Below are positions 8,350-19,958 of a stretch of 64,000 nt of DNA, piece after piece. Source of the DNA: Pantoea vagans (GTDB lineage Bacteria; Pseudomonadota; Gammaproteobacteria; Enterobacterales; Enterobacteriaceae); the NCBI RefSeq assembly GCF_004792415.1, contig NZ_CP038853.1:1488001-1552000 (forward strand), given 5' to 3'. The notes under the pieces were generated by a model, which was not told the origin of the DNA, ran no database searches, and saw only the letters and a list, made by a program, of their open reading frames with translations. Each line of letters opens with the position of its first letter. Position 1 is the stretch's first letter. The position numbers and the translations under genes were made by a program.

Positions 8350-9479
8350 TGTGCTGGATCTCCACTTCCGACCGGACGATCCCACAAATTTCCCCAGGTA
8401 AAGGTATTCTTTGCCGCGTCATCCGGCGGGGTGAGTGACAGTCGTGGCATCACCAGTTCGCTAAAGCGATAGGCTTCCTCCAGCAAGGGGAAACCGGACA
8501 GGATAAACACCTCAACCCCCGCCTGCTGATAGGCTCGCAGGGTCCGTTCTACCGTCTCCGGACTGCCGACGATAGCGGTGCCAGGTCCGGGACGCACCAG
8601 GCCAATGCCCGCCCACAGTCCAGGGTAGATCTCCAGCTCGCGCGGATCAGCGGGTTTCTGATCATTGTGCAGGGCACTCATACGGGACTGGCCTATGGAG
8701 TCTGAACCGCGGGCCAGCTGCTGCCGGGCGGCAATGGCGCTGTCGTCCATCGAGGCATAAAGCGCGTCTACCGCCTGCCACGCAAGCTCATCGGTTTCGC
8801 GCACGATCACATAAAGACGAATGCCGTAGCGTAACTGGCGATGGTGTTTATCGGCTCTGACTTTCACCTGGGCGATTTTCTCTGCGGCTTGCGGCGGGGT
8901 TTCCCCCCAGGAGAGATAGGTGTCGATGTGCTTTGCCGCGACTTCCTGTGCCGCTTCAGAGGAGCCACCAAACCACAGCGGTGGTGGGGGATATCCGCCA
9001 TTGCTTAATGCCAGCCTGGCGTTCTCAATATCCAGGTGTTCCCCTTTGAAGCTGACATTTTCTTCATTAAGCAGGGGACGTAATACCTGCAAAAATTCGT
9101 CACTGAGATCATAGCGGGCATCGTGATCCAGGTGCATGCCGTAAGCACCCAGCGTATTTTTATCACCGCTGACCACGTTGAGCAGCACCCGGCCTTTCGA
9201 AAACTGGTTAAACGTCACGGCCATTTTGGCAAGCAGGGTGGGTGAGATCAGACCCGGCTGGATAGCAATCAGGAACTTCATGCGTTCGGTATAGGGAATG
9301 AGTGACGCCCCCAGAATCCAGGGGTCATGGGCCCCGGTCGCCAGCAGCGCGCCGGTAAAACCCAGATGATCTACCGCACGGGCGACCTGCTGGAAATAGG
9401 CGTAGTTAACCTGCCGGCTGCCGGAGGCGGCCCAGGGTTGATGACCGTCTGGCGCGGTCAGATACCAGTAAATTTCCAC
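8346..9479 (-). CDS. SsuD-family FMNH2-dependent sulfonate monooxygenase, divergent
   Basis: Luciferase-like monooxygenase of the alkanesulfonate group; SsuD uses reduced FMN and O2 to desulfonate alkanesulfonates. Close family matches: VEIYWYLTAPDGHQPW, RQVNYAYFQQVARAVDHLGFTGALLATG, LNVVSGDKNTLGAYG, PPPPLWFGGSSEAAQEVAAKHIDTYLSWGE, YGIRLYVIVRET, and the C-terminal LWAGIGLVRPGPGTAIVG with LSGFPLLEEAYRFSEL. Start chosen as GTG 9479 (VEIYWYL aligns with SsuD starts, a GAG lies a few bases upstream); TTG codons at 9491 and 9512 are alternatives. The position of SsuD Cys54 falls in GAHDPW (no Cys) and that of His228 reads Tyr, so substrate or chemistry may differ. First gene of the leftward cluster. 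Confidence 0.85.
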   Translation of the reverse strand: MEIYWYLTAPDGHQPWAASGSRQVNYAYFQQVARAVDHLGFTGALLATGAHDPWILGASLIPYTERMKFLIAIQPGLISPTLLAKMAVTFNQFSKGRVLLNVVSGDKNTLGAYGMHLDHDARYDLSDEFLQVLRPLLNEENVSFKGEHLDIENARLALSNGGYPPPPLWFGGSSEAAQEVAAKHIDTYLSWGETPPQAAEKIAQVKVRADKHHRQLRYGIRLYVIVRETDELAWQAVDALYASMDDSAIAARQQLARGSDSIGQSRMSALHNDQKPADPRELEIYPGLWAGIGLVRPGPGTAIVGSPETVERTLRAYQQAGVEVFILSGFPLLEEAYRFSELVMPRLSLTPPDDAAKNTFTWGNLWDRPVGSGDPAQ

Positions 9480-9551
9480 GGTGGTTCTCAAAGTAATACA
9501 AACAGGAACCAAAGGAATAACAAAGGGTTATTGCGAGGGGAAATACCAATT

Positions 9552-9581
9552 ATGGCAAAGTTTATCTATATCCAGGCTTAA
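9552..9581 (+). other. Nine-codon open reading frame upstream of the SsuD-like gene (MAKFIYIQA)
   Basis: A short reading frame on the plus strand, MAKFIYIQA then stop, with GAGGGG about eleven bases upstream. It is divergent from the SsuD-like gene, so it cannot be that gene's leader on the same transcript. Nothing codes downstream for about 900 bases. It could be chance. Confidence 0.2.
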
Positions 9582-10008
9582 GGTTATTTATCAAGCCGGG
9601 TTATGAGTGTTGTTAAAATAAACGGGACCCTGCTGGGCCGTTATTTATCCGTTACTAACAGTGATTCGCTTTCAGGTCATATTTTGACGCTTTACGGCGT
9701 TAAATAACGTATCAACAGGTGGATATCATTGGCAGGAGATAGTGATTGCGGTTTTTTTGTCAGGCTATGTTGTGCGGAGTTGGTATCAGTTACCCGCTTG
9801 CCCATTTCAGGCTGGCATCATCACAATCAGCGTTTATTAAACAGAAACAGGCTCGCCTGATTAGGGAATGATGACGCATCGCGGATTGCTTTCCCTGTGA
9901 GTTATTCTCTGTGGCGTTGTCTGTCATTGAATATTTGTTGTGGAACATTTGAACGGACATCAGAAAAGCAAAAAGCCCGCTCAGTTTCCTGAGCAGGCTT
10001 GCCGAATT
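9582..10008. other. Gene-free stretch at the left edge of the restriction-modification island
   Basis: No supported gene. It holds a small inverted repeat (AAATAAACGG / CCGTTATTT, about 9617-9648) and, at 9973-10000, a hairpin matching the terminator of the other tRNA-Asn gene in the window. Short reading frames here cross the tRNA remnant and have no recognisable content. Confidence 0.6.
9973..10000 (-). terminator. Displaced tRNA-Asn terminator
   Basis: Arms AAGCCCGCTCA and TGAGCAGGCTT around a GTTTCC loop. It is nearly the same as the terminator of the tRNA-Asn at 45337-45412 (GCCCGCTCAGG...CCTGAGCGGGC) and less like the hairpin now following the tRNA-Asn at 19550. It therefore looks like the original chromosomal terminator pushed away by island insertion. 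Confidence 0.7.
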
Positions 10009-10028
10009 TGGCTCTCTGACTGGGATCG
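10009..10028 (-). repeat. Truncated tRNA-Asn 3' end (probable attachment-site remnant)
   Basis: The plus strand reads TGGCTC, TCTGACTGG, GATCG, matching the complement of the tRNA-Asn 3' end (TGGCTCCTCTGACTGGACTCG) with a one-base deletion and a small change at the inner end. It has the same orientation and terminator context as the two intact tRNA-Asn genes. With the intact copy at 19550-19625 it brackets the type I restriction-modification genes, as expected for the distal attachment site of an island inserted in a tRNA 3' end. Confidence 0.7.
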
Positions 10029-10507
10029 CCTTTGCCAGTAACTGGCTAATAAATAAGCTAAACCTTAATCCTCTGCCTGTCAAGACCACCAGAATGACCC
10101 CCAAATTGAACGATGTTTATACGGCAAGAGTGCGGCAAGTAAAGGGTTATGAGATGAGGTACTTGTTAAGCGTTGGTCGATCAACACGCCAGGCGACTTA
10201 AAAGGAAGATCTCTCTAACCGTACCCTCGTCATCAAGTTGTCAGGCTGATACAATTCAGGGCATCGTTTAGTGCAACCAAACCATCCGTCAGTAAGAGTC
10301 GCATCTCCGTAAACGCCATAAATACAGTGTTTATATCCTTCCCTGAGGCAGGGCAATGGTCGAACCGAACTTCAAAAATAGCGACCGTGATTTCGCTGGC
10401 TGCTATGAAAAATGGGATCAAAACCTGTCTCATTGCTCTTGTGATCGACTTTCTGATGGCGTTGGGTTAATCCCAGCGACAATTAAATCCGAGGTACAGA
10501 TTCACCA
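10029..10507. other. Gene-free stretch upstream of hsdM
   Basis: About 480 bases between the attachment remnant and the hsdM start. A 36-codon frame from 10096 (MTPKLNDVYTARVRQVKGYE) vaguely resembles the start of a tyrosine integrase but cannot be assigned. No intact integrase is present. The hsdM promoter must lie here, but no clear -10/-35 pair was identified. Confidence 0.5.
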
Positions 10508-13094
<2,587 letters not shown>

Positions 13095-13102
<8 letters not shown>

Positions 13103-14444
13103 ACTGCGTTATTCAGCTTGGAAAAAAGTCAGACTTGGTCAGTTAGTTAAGGGATTTAGAGGGGTTTCATATCACCCTGAGGATCTTCTGGCTCATGAAT
13201 CAGAAACTTCAATTACTTTGTTAAGGTCAACAAACATCCAGAACGGTAGTTTAGTGTTCGATGATGTGCAGTTTGTACCATCTTGGTTAGTGTCTCCAAC
13301 ACAGATATTGAAAAATGGAGACATTGCCGTTTGTATGTCAAACGGGAGCAAAGCCCTCGTTGGAAAGTCAGCCCAGTATCACGATGAAAACGTCACTGTG
13401 TTTACGGTTGGAGCTTTTTGCTCAATTTTTAAACCGATTGAATTAGCTGAGGCTGATTTCATTTTCCATTTGTTTCGTAGTCAAACTTATCAGCATAATG
13501 TTGACTTGGTATTAGCCGGAAGTGCAATAAACAATCTCAAAAATTCAAGTATTGAAAACATTATTTTTTCTGTGCCAACATGCGGAAAGTTACGCCAAAA
13601 AATTGCGACAATTCTCACATCAATCGATAGAACCATAGAAAAAACCGAAGCTTTGGTCGCCAAATATCAGCAAATCAAGGCTGGTATGATGCACGACCTG
13701 TTCACCCGAGGAGTGTTGCCTGATGGCCAACTTCGTCCTTCTCTCAGTATGGCTCCCGAACTATATCAGGAAACGGCGATTGGTTGGATTCCGAGAGAGT
13801 GGAAGGTCCCCACTCTCGAAGAATTGCTTGCACCACTACCGAACAATATCCGCAGCGGACCATTTGGTAGTGCCTTACTTAAACATGAACTGGTTGAGAA
13901 TGGCATTCCATTATTAGGTATCGATAATGTTCATGTAGAGCGCTTTGAACCTGAGTTTCGTCGGTTTGTAAATGAACGGAAATTTAAAGAGTTAGCCAAG
14001 TACAGAGTTCGTCCCCGTGATGTGGTCATCACCATTATGGGAACTGTCGGTAGATGTTGCGTCATACCTGATAATCTTGAACTAGGGCTCTCTTCCAAGC
14101 ACCTTTGGACGATGACATTTGATCTTGAGAAAGTTATCCCTGAATTGATCTGCTGGCAGCTTAATCATTCAGCTTGGGCTAAAGCGTGGTTTCGCCGTGC
14201 TATGCAAGGGGGGATAATGGATGCAATTCAGTCCAGTACATTAAAGACTCTGCATTTGCCTGTTCCCGGTATTAACGAGCAAACATTAATTTATGCTCGG
14301 TATATCAAGATTTCGGAGCAAATTCAGCATGAAAGTTCGCTACTGAAAAAACTCAGAAAACAAAAACAAGGCCTTATGCAAGATCTGCTCACCGGCAAAG
14401 TGCCGGTGCAGATTGAGGAACCTAACATAGAGGTAACGGCATGA
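13095..14444 (+). CDS. hsdS: Type I restriction-modification system, specificity subunit HsdS
   Basis: DNA-recognition subunit that sets the bipartite target site. 449 residues with the usual two half-structures: TRD1 (about 1-165), a first conserved helix ([38 protein letters not shown], about 170-212), TRD2 (about 225-400), and a second conserved helix ([30 protein letters not shown]). The LFTRGV and LLTGKV ends are the repeated motifs typical of HsdS. The TRD1 coding stretch is visibly AT-richer than hsdM and hsdR, consistent with domain exchange. The stop overlaps the next ATG by four bases. Confidence 0.94.
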
Positions 14445-15496
14445 CGCCAGAGCGCCCGGTTTCGATGACACCAATGCCCAGTGACTACGCCGACTGGCTG
14501 GTCGACCTCAAGGGCCGTATCCATAGCGCCCAGCAGCGTGCTGTACTGGCGGTCAACCGGGAACTGGTGGGACTGTATTGGCTGATAGGCCGGGATATCC
14601 TGGTTCGTCAGGCTGAACAGGGCTGGGGGGCCAAAGTCATTGAACGGCTGGCGCATGATTTACGCGCAGCCTTTCCTGACATGAAGGGATTTTCACCGCG
14701 TAACCTCAAATACATGCGTGCTTTTGCCGAAGCCTGGCCGGATGAGGAATTTGTGCAAGCGGTGCTTGCACAATTGCCCTGGTATCACCAGCTAGCCCTG
14801 CTGGACAAACTTAAGCGCCCGGAAGATCGTCGATGGTATGCCACCAAAGCTATCGAACACAGCTGGTCGCGCAACATATTGGTGATGCAAATCGAAACCG
14901 GTTTGCTACAGCGTAGCGGTACAGCAGTAACCAACTTTGATGACAGCCTGCCTCAGGCGCACTCTGACCTGGCGCGGGAATCACTGAAAGATCCGTACCG
15001 TTTTGATTTCCTCGGGCTGACTGAGGAAGCACAGGAACGTGAGGTGGAAAAAGCGCTGGTAAAGCATGTGACCGAGTTTCTGCTGGAGCTGGGCGCGGGT
15101 TTTGCCTTTGTCGGGCGACAGGTGTTGCTGGATGTTGGCGGTGACGAGTTCTTTATCGACCTGCTGTTCTACCATCTCAAACTGCGTTGCTATGTGGTAA
15201 TTGAACTCAAAGGCGGTAAGTTCAAACCCGAGCATCTTGGGCAATTGGGATTCTATCTGACGGCAGTGGATCGGCAGGTGAAAGACGAGCAGGACAACCC
15301 GACCATTGGTCTTTTGCTCTGTAAGAGCAAAAATAAAGTCGTTGCCGAATATGCCTTAGGGGATAAGTCCCAGCCGATGGGTATTGCTGAATACAAGTTA
15401 GTTGAATCACTCCCGGCTGAGTTGCGAACCAGCTTACCAAGCATCGAACAACTGGAGCAGGAACTGGCAGGGAATGCAGAAGAGGACTCTGTATGA
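14441..15496 (+). CDS. DUF1016 / YhcG-family PDDEXK nuclease-domain protein
   Basis: 351 residues, YhcG-like. The N-terminal DUF1016 part has the family core LVGLYWLIGRDILVRQAEQGWGAKVIERLAHDLRAAFPDMKGFSPRNLKYMRAFAEAWP and the AQLPWYHQLALLDKL motif. The C-terminal PDDEXK-type nuclease domain has DEFFIDLLFYHLKLRCYVVIELKGGKFKPEHLGQLGFYL (about 236-270), where D and the ExK of ELKGG fit the catalytic pattern. It is sandwiched between hsdS and hsdR with ATGA overlaps on both sides, so it is co-translated with the restriction system. Family members often accompany type I systems; the biochemical role is not established here and could be extra restriction, anti-phage or assembly. Confidence 0.88.
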   Translation: MTPERPVSMTPMPSDYADWLVDLKGRIHSAQQRAVLAVNRELVGLYWLIGRDILVRQAEQGWGAKVIERLAHDLRAAFPDMKGFSPRNLKYMRAFAEAWPDEEFVQAVLAQLPWYHQLALLDKLKRPEDRRWYATKAIEHSWSRNILVMQIETGLLQRSGTAVTNFDDSLPQAHSDLARESLKDPYRFDFLGLTEEAQEREVEKALVKHVTEFLLELGAGFAFVGRQVLLDVGGDEFFIDLLFYHLKLRCYVVIELKGGKFKPEHLGQLGFYLTAVDRQVKDEQDNPTIGLLLCKSKNKVVAEYALGDKSQPMGIAEYKLVESLPAELRTSLPSIEQLEQELAGNAEEDSV

Positions 15497-18400
15497 GCGA
15501 ATACCGCGAAGTCGAAAAGCCGTTTCTGGACCAACTGGCTGAACAAGGCTGGACGGTAATTGACCAGGGCAGCGGCATCCCACAGCAGGCAGTTCCCAGC
15601 CTGCGCAACAGCTTCCGGCAGTGGCTTTTGCCGCAGGTGTTCGACAACGCCGTCCGCGCCATTAACCGTACCGACGATAATCGTGAATGGCTGACGGACA
15701 GACAGCTGGAAGAGTTGCGAGGCCAACTTCTGCGCCAGCCTAATCGTACCCTGCTGGAGGCTAACGAGGCGGTGCAGTCGCTACTCTTCAAGGCGCAGAC
15801 CGACAGCAACGAACTGACTGGTGAGGCCGATCCGGTGGTGCGCCTGATTGACTTTCACACACCAGCGAACAATCAATTTCATGCCGTTAACCAGTTCCGC
15901 ATTGATACGCCGGGCTGTGTGAAGGCATTTATCATCCCCGATATTGTGTTATTCGTGAATGGTATTCCGCTGGCGGTGGTGGAATGTAAGAAAGGATCGG
16001 AAACCTGCGCTAACCCGATGCAGGAAGCCTTCGTGCAGTTGCAGCGCTATATGGGACGACGGAAGGAAACCACAAACGCGGGCCTGAAAGAGGGGGAGCC
16101 GCGCCTGTTCCACAACAACCTGTTGCTGATCCGCACTTGTGGCTTGGAAGCGGACTACGGCAGTATTACCTCTGGCGAAGAACATTACTACGCCTGGAAA
16201 ACGCTTTACCCGCAAGATGATGCCGCCCGCGAGGGCATGAATGCCCAGCAGCAACTGATTGCCGGGATGCTGAATAAGACCAATCTGCTACAGATTTTGC
16301 GCACCAGTGCGGTTTTTATGGATACCGACGGTGGGCCACGCGTCAAAGTGGTATGCCGCTATCAGCAGTTTCGTGCCGCGGGCAAGATCATCGAGCGCCT
16401 GCGTCAAGGCGATACAGTGCTGGAGCGTAGCGGTGTGGTGTGGCATACCCAGGGCTCAGGCAAGTCGTTGACCATGGTTTTTTTGGCCCGAACGATCCGT
16501 GCCAGTCTCGACCTGAGCGATTACAAGCTGGTTCTGGTGAATGACCGACAGGATTTGGAAGAACAGTTGTGTAACACCGCTACCCTGATCGGCGGGCGGG
16601 TGAATGTGATTGAAAGCCGCCAGGGCTTGCGTGCACATCTTGCCACTGATAGCTCGGACGTTAGCATGGTCATGGTGCACAAGTTTCAGGAGCAAAAACA
16701 GACGTTGACTAATGCAGTCGCCGAGGCGCTGGGTACCTATCTGGCCATGCCCGCAGGTAAGACCTTTGGCGTGGTGAACAGCTCTGAACGCATCATTTTG
16801 ATGATTGATGAGGCGCACCGTACGCAAAGTTCGGACCTGGGTGATAACCTGTTTGAGGCCTTTCCCAATGCGGCCCGGATTGCATTCACTGGCACGCCCT
16901 TGATTACCGATCGTCATGGCGAAAAGAAAACCCACAAGCGTTTTGGCGAGTACATCGATACCTACCGGCTGATGGATGCGGTGAACGATGGCGCTACGCT
17001 ACAAATCCTCTATGAGGGCAAAACCGCTGACAGTGCTCTGAACGAGAAGCATGCTTTTGATACGGCGTTTGAAGATTTATTCAAAGACCGCAGTGATGAG
17101 GAGTTGCTGGCGATCAAGAAGAAATACGGCGCTACCGGCGACATTCTGGAGGCAGAAAACCGTATCAACGCCATTGCTCGCGATTTGGTTGCACACTATG
17201 TTGACAACATCCTGCCAAATGGCTTTAAGGCACAGGTGGTGTGCCATTCCAAGCTGGCCTGTGTGCGTTACCGCAACGGTATCGAAGCGGCATTAGCTGA
17301 ACGAATAGCCAAGGAAGAAGGGTTGACTCTGCCAGATACAGCGTTGATTGAGCGCCTGCGTTTTCTGAAAACTGCGGTGGTGATCTCCAGCGATGGCACT
17401 AACGAAGCAGCCTTTATCACCTCTGCGCGCAAACAGGCACAGCGCATGAATGCGGTGGAGAACTTCTGCCGTAGCTTCGATTTGAATGATCCCGACAAAG
17501 CAAATACCGGCATTGCCTTTCTGATCGTGTGTGACATGCTGCTAACGGGCTTTGATGCGCCGATTGAGCAGGTGATGTATATCGATAAAAAATTACGTGA
17601 GCACAATTTGTTACAGGCTATCGCGCGTACCAACCGTGTGAAAAAGGGTAAACAGCGGGGATATATCGTTGATTATATCGGTCTGGCCAATCATCTGACC
17701 GAGGCACTGACGCTGTACGCCGCCAGTGATGAGTTGCAGGAACTCCACGACGGAATGCAGAATATCACGTCAGAGTTGCCGGTGCTGGAGGAACGCTATC
17801 AGCGGTTGCTGCAACATTTCAGCGCCTTGGGGATCAGGCAGATTAGGGCCTTCGTTAATGGTGAGTTGCCTCATCTGGATGCTGAGGCCGTCATCGTGCA
17901 TGAGGCGGTCAAGGCGCTTAAAGACGAGAAAAAACGTGCAGACTTCGAGGTCTACCTCAAAAAGTTTCTGATGAGTCTGGATATCATCCTGCCGCATCAC
18001 TCTGCTCAAGCCTATCGTGTACCTGCAAAACGGTTCGGCTACATTTTGCAGGTCGCCAGAGAGCGTTATAAGGACACCAGTCTTGACCTTGGTAGCGCGG
18101 GTGAAAAGGTTAAGGCCCTGATTAATGAGCATCTGATCAGTCTTGGAATCAACCCGAAGGTGCCACCGGTAGAGTTATTATCAGAAGACTTTCTTGAGAA
18201 GCTGGCCAGTCATGCTGGGCAGAACAGTGAAGCCAAAGCGAGCGAGATGGAACATGCTATCCGCAAGCACTGTACCGTCCACCACGATGAGGATCCTGCC
18301 TTCTATAAAAGCCTGTCTGAAAAGGTGAATGCACTGATCGAGAAGCACCACGACGAATGGGAATTGCTGGCTGAAAAACTGACTGCTCTACGTAAGGAGG

Positions 18401-18756
18401 CTATTGCAGGCCGACAGCAAGGTGAGGGGGGGATGAGTAAGGAAGTGACCACTTTTTACCAGCACATTGCTCGGCTTGGCTTTGCCAGTGGTACTGTTAA
18501 TGATGCGGATAAGCCCGCGTTCAAGGTATTGATGGGTACCTCGGTGACAATACTGCAAGAAAGCATTGCCAGCATCGACTTTTGGCTGAATCCTGACAAA
18601 CAAAAACGTGTGCGTGGTTTGATTAAAACCGAGATCGCCAGGACCGGAATCGAGGAGTTGAAGCTGAATCGTGAGCGAGTTGCCGTGGAAATCATGAAAC
18701 TTGCTAAAAATCGCCATGATGAATTGATTAACATGGTACGGACGGAGGATATATGA
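15493..18756 (+). CDS. hsdR: Type I restriction-modification system, restriction/translocase subunit HsdR
   Basis: Endonuclease and ATP-dependent DNA translocase subunit, 1087 residues. The N-terminal nuclease domain contains IIPDIVLFVNGIPLAVVECKKGS (about 147-169), giving the D...ExK triad. The superfamily-2 helicase motor follows: Walker A TQGSGKSLT at about 318-326, DEAH box (MIDEAHRTQSSDLG) at about 437, motif III AFTGTPL at about 463, and motif VI ARTNRVKKGKQRGYIVDYIGL near 709. The remaining C-terminus is the helical assembly region. Start ATG overlaps the DUF1016 stop and its stop overlaps the next start, both ATGA-type. No frameshift is seen, so the subunit should be intact. Confidence 0.96.
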   Translation: MSEYREVEKPFLDQLAEQGWTVIDQGSGIPQQAVPSLRNSFRQWLLPQVFDNAVRAINRTDDNREWLTDRQLEELRGQLLRQPNRTLLEANEAVQSLLFKAQTDSNELTGEADPVVRLIDFHTPANNQFHAVNQFRIDTPGCVKAFIIPDIVLFVNGIPLAVVECKKGSETCANPMQEAFVQLQRYMGRRKETTNAGLKEGEPRLFHNNLLLIRTCGLEADYGSITSGEEHYYAWKTLYPQDDAAREGMNAQQQLIAGMLNKTNLLQILRTSAVFMDTDGGPRVKVVCRYQQFRAAGKIIERLRQGDTVLERSGVVWHTQGSGKSLTMVFLARTIRASLDLSDYKLVLVNDRQDLEEQLCNTATLIGGRVNVIESRQGLRAHLATDSSDVSMVMVHKFQEQKQTLTNAVAEALGTYLAMPAGKTFGVVNSSERIILMIDEAHRTQSSDLGDNLFEAFPNAARIAFTGTPLITDRHGEKKTHKRFGEYIDTYRLMDAVNDGATLQILYEGKTADSALNEKHAFDTAFEDLFKDRSDEELLAIKKKYGATGDILEAENRINAIARDLVAHYVDNILPNGFKAQVVCHSKLACVRYRNGIEAALAERIAKEEGLTLPDTALIERLRFLKTAVVISSDGTNEAAFITSARKQAQRMNAVENFCRSFDLNDPDKANTGIAFLIVCDMLLTGFDAPIEQVMYIDKKLREHNLLQAIARTNRVKKGKQRGYIVDYIGLANHLTEALTLYAASDELQELHDGMQNITSELPVLEERYQRLLQHFSALGIRQIRAFVNGELPHLDAEAVIVHEAVKALKDEKKRADFEVYLKKFLMSLDIILPHHSAQAYRVPAKRFGYILQVARERYKDTSLDLGSAGEKVKALINEHLISLGINPKVPPVELLSEDFLEKLASHAGQNSEAKASEMEHAIRKHCTVHHDEDPAFYKSLSEKVNALIEKHHDEWELLAEKLTALRKEAIAGRQQGEGGMSKEVTTFYQHIARLGFASGTVNDADKPAFKVLMGTSVTILQESIASIDFWLNPDKQKRVRGLIKTEIARTGIEELKLNRERVAVEIMKLAKNRHDELINMVRTEDI

Positions 18757-19463
18757 TGCAACGCCGCCAGATTCGCGATATTGAATATCAATTATTGCCA
18801 GGAAGCGATCGTCAGACTACCGACATTGTGATTGAACGCAACGGTGCTATTACCGTGCGGCCTCCCCAGCGAATGACTCCTGAGCAGGTAGATGAAACCG
18901 TGTTCAGCAAGCGCATGTGGATCTACCGTAATCTGGCTGAGTGGCGCGATCTCAATGCTACTCGAGTAGTGCGCGAATGGGTTAACGGTGAGACTTTTCT
19001 CTATCTGGGGAGGGGCTATCGACTTCAGTTAGTCGCGGGACAGAACGACGATCTCAAGCTTAAGGATGGTCGCTTCTGCCTGCGGCGCGATATCGTCCAA
19101 CAGGGAGACGACTTCGCGGCCCATCAGGCGTTCGTACTTTTTTACCAGGTTAAAGGTTTGCCTCGTATACGTAGCCGAGTGGCTTTGTTTGCAGCCAAAG
19201 TGGGTGTAAACCCCGGTACAGTACAAATTAAAGATCTGGGTTACCGCTGGGCTTCATGCGGCATGAACGGCGAACTCCATTTCCACTGGAAATGCCTGAT
19301 GGCGCCGCTAAGCGTCATTGACTATATCATCGTCCACGAGCTTTGCCATCTGCGTTATCGGGATCACTCGGATGCGTTCTGGAACGAGGTAGACAAGGTA
19401 TTGCCGGATTATCGCGAAAGAAAAGAGTGGCTCAGGGGCCGTGGGGCTGGATTGGATCTGTGA
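18753..19463 (+). CDS. YgjP-like (DUF45, M48-type) zinc metallopeptidase-domain protein
   Basis: 236 residues. The C-terminal half has the YgjP/SprT-like zinc site HELCHLRYRDHSDAFW (HExxH at about 196-200, third ligand His about six residues later) after the family segment VQIKDLGYRWASCGMNGELHFHWKCLMAPLSVIDYIIVHE. The N-terminal half, with FLYLGRGYRLQLV, is typical of the same family. It is the last gene of the operon, coupled to hsdR by an ATGA overlap. YgjP-like proteins are frequent companions of type I restriction systems; whether it cleaves HsdR, a phage protein or something else is unknown. Confidence 0.85.
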   Translation: MMQRRQIRDIEYQLLPGSDRQTTDIVIERNGAITVRPPQRMTPEQVDETVFSKRMWIYRNLAEWRDLNATRVVREWVNGETFLYLGRGYRLQLVAGQNDDLKLKDGRFCLRRDIVQQGDDFAAHQAFVLFYQVKGLPRIRSRVALFAAKVGVNPGTVQIKDLGYRWASCGMNGELHFHWKCLMAPLSVIDYIIVHELCHLRYRDHSDAFWNEVDKVLPDYRERKEWLRGRGAGLDL

Positions 19464-19508
19464 GAAACTGGTTGTCTCTCTATTTAATGAAAATCCCTGT
19501 CGTTATAT

Positions 19509-19542
19509 AAAAAACCGCCCAGGTTTCCCTGCGCGGTTTTTT
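19509..19542 (-). terminator. Terminator downstream of tRNA-Asn
   Basis: Hairpin with arms AAAAACCGC and GCGGTTTTTT just below the tRNA 3' end. It may also end the incoming hsd operon transcript. Its stem differs from those of the other tRNA-Asn terminator copies. Confidence 0.75.
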
Positions 19543-19549
19543 AAAATTT

Positions 19550-19625
19550 TGGCTCCTCTGACTGGACTCGAACCAGTGACATACGGATTAACAGTCCGCC
19601 GTTCTACCGACTGAACTACAGAGGA
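19550..19625 (-). tRNA. tRNA-Asn (GTT anticodon)
   Basis: 76 bases on the minus strand, starting TCCTCTGTAGTTCAGTCGG, with GTT anticodon in the loop CTGTTAATC, T-arm GGTTCGAGTCC and encoded CCA. It matches enterobacterial tRNA-Asn as I recall it. It is the insertion site of the restriction-modification island on its left. An identical gene sits at 45337-45412. Confidence 0.97.
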
Positions 19626-19643
19626 ATCGTTTGAACGGGGCGC

Positions 19644-19672
19644 ATAGTAACGGCCACGCCGGATCATGTCAA
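19644..19672 (-). promoter_or_regulatory. tRNA-Asn promoter
   Basis: On the minus strand, TTGACA (19672-19667) is 17 bases from TACTAT (19649-19644). A GC-rich discriminator (GCGCCCC) follows, the pattern of stringently controlled stable-RNA promoters. Confidence 0.8.
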
Positions 19673-19958
19673 AGCTCTTTTTCACAAATCTGCGCGACTG
19701 CTGAAATAGTCACCACAATAGCGATTCGGACCATGAATGAATGGTCATCTCAGCGGCTTCCTGCGTTAAAAAGAGGCAGGTCAGACTGAGGTGTTTATGA
19801 GGTGTTCTGACGCGGTAAAGCCCTTGTCAGACCGCACTACGCATGATTTAACCGGATAGTTTTTTACAGGCGTCACAAAGTCTCGATTCTGACTTTGTCA
19901 GCAACAAATATGAAACGTAGATTCCATTTCAACCCTGAACTGAGTATCCGGAGTTGAA
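19673..19958. other. Gene-free stretch between tRNA-Asn promoter and dehydrogenase gene
   Basis: About 285 bases without a supported gene. It must hold the promoter of the Gfo/Idh/MocA gene; I see no clear operator. Confidence 0.5.

Noticed and set aside
9790..10104. 104-codon minus-strand frame
   Set aside because: It runs through the tRNA 3' remnant and its terminator, with no family content.
10096..10206. 36-codon frame (MTPKLNDVYTARVRQ...) possibly the start of an integrase next to the attachment remnant
   Set aside because: Too short and without catalytic integrase residues; the resemblance is only to a loose N-terminal pattern.
19503..19685. 60-codon minus-strand frame
   Set aside because: It reads through the tRNA-Asn gene and promoter.
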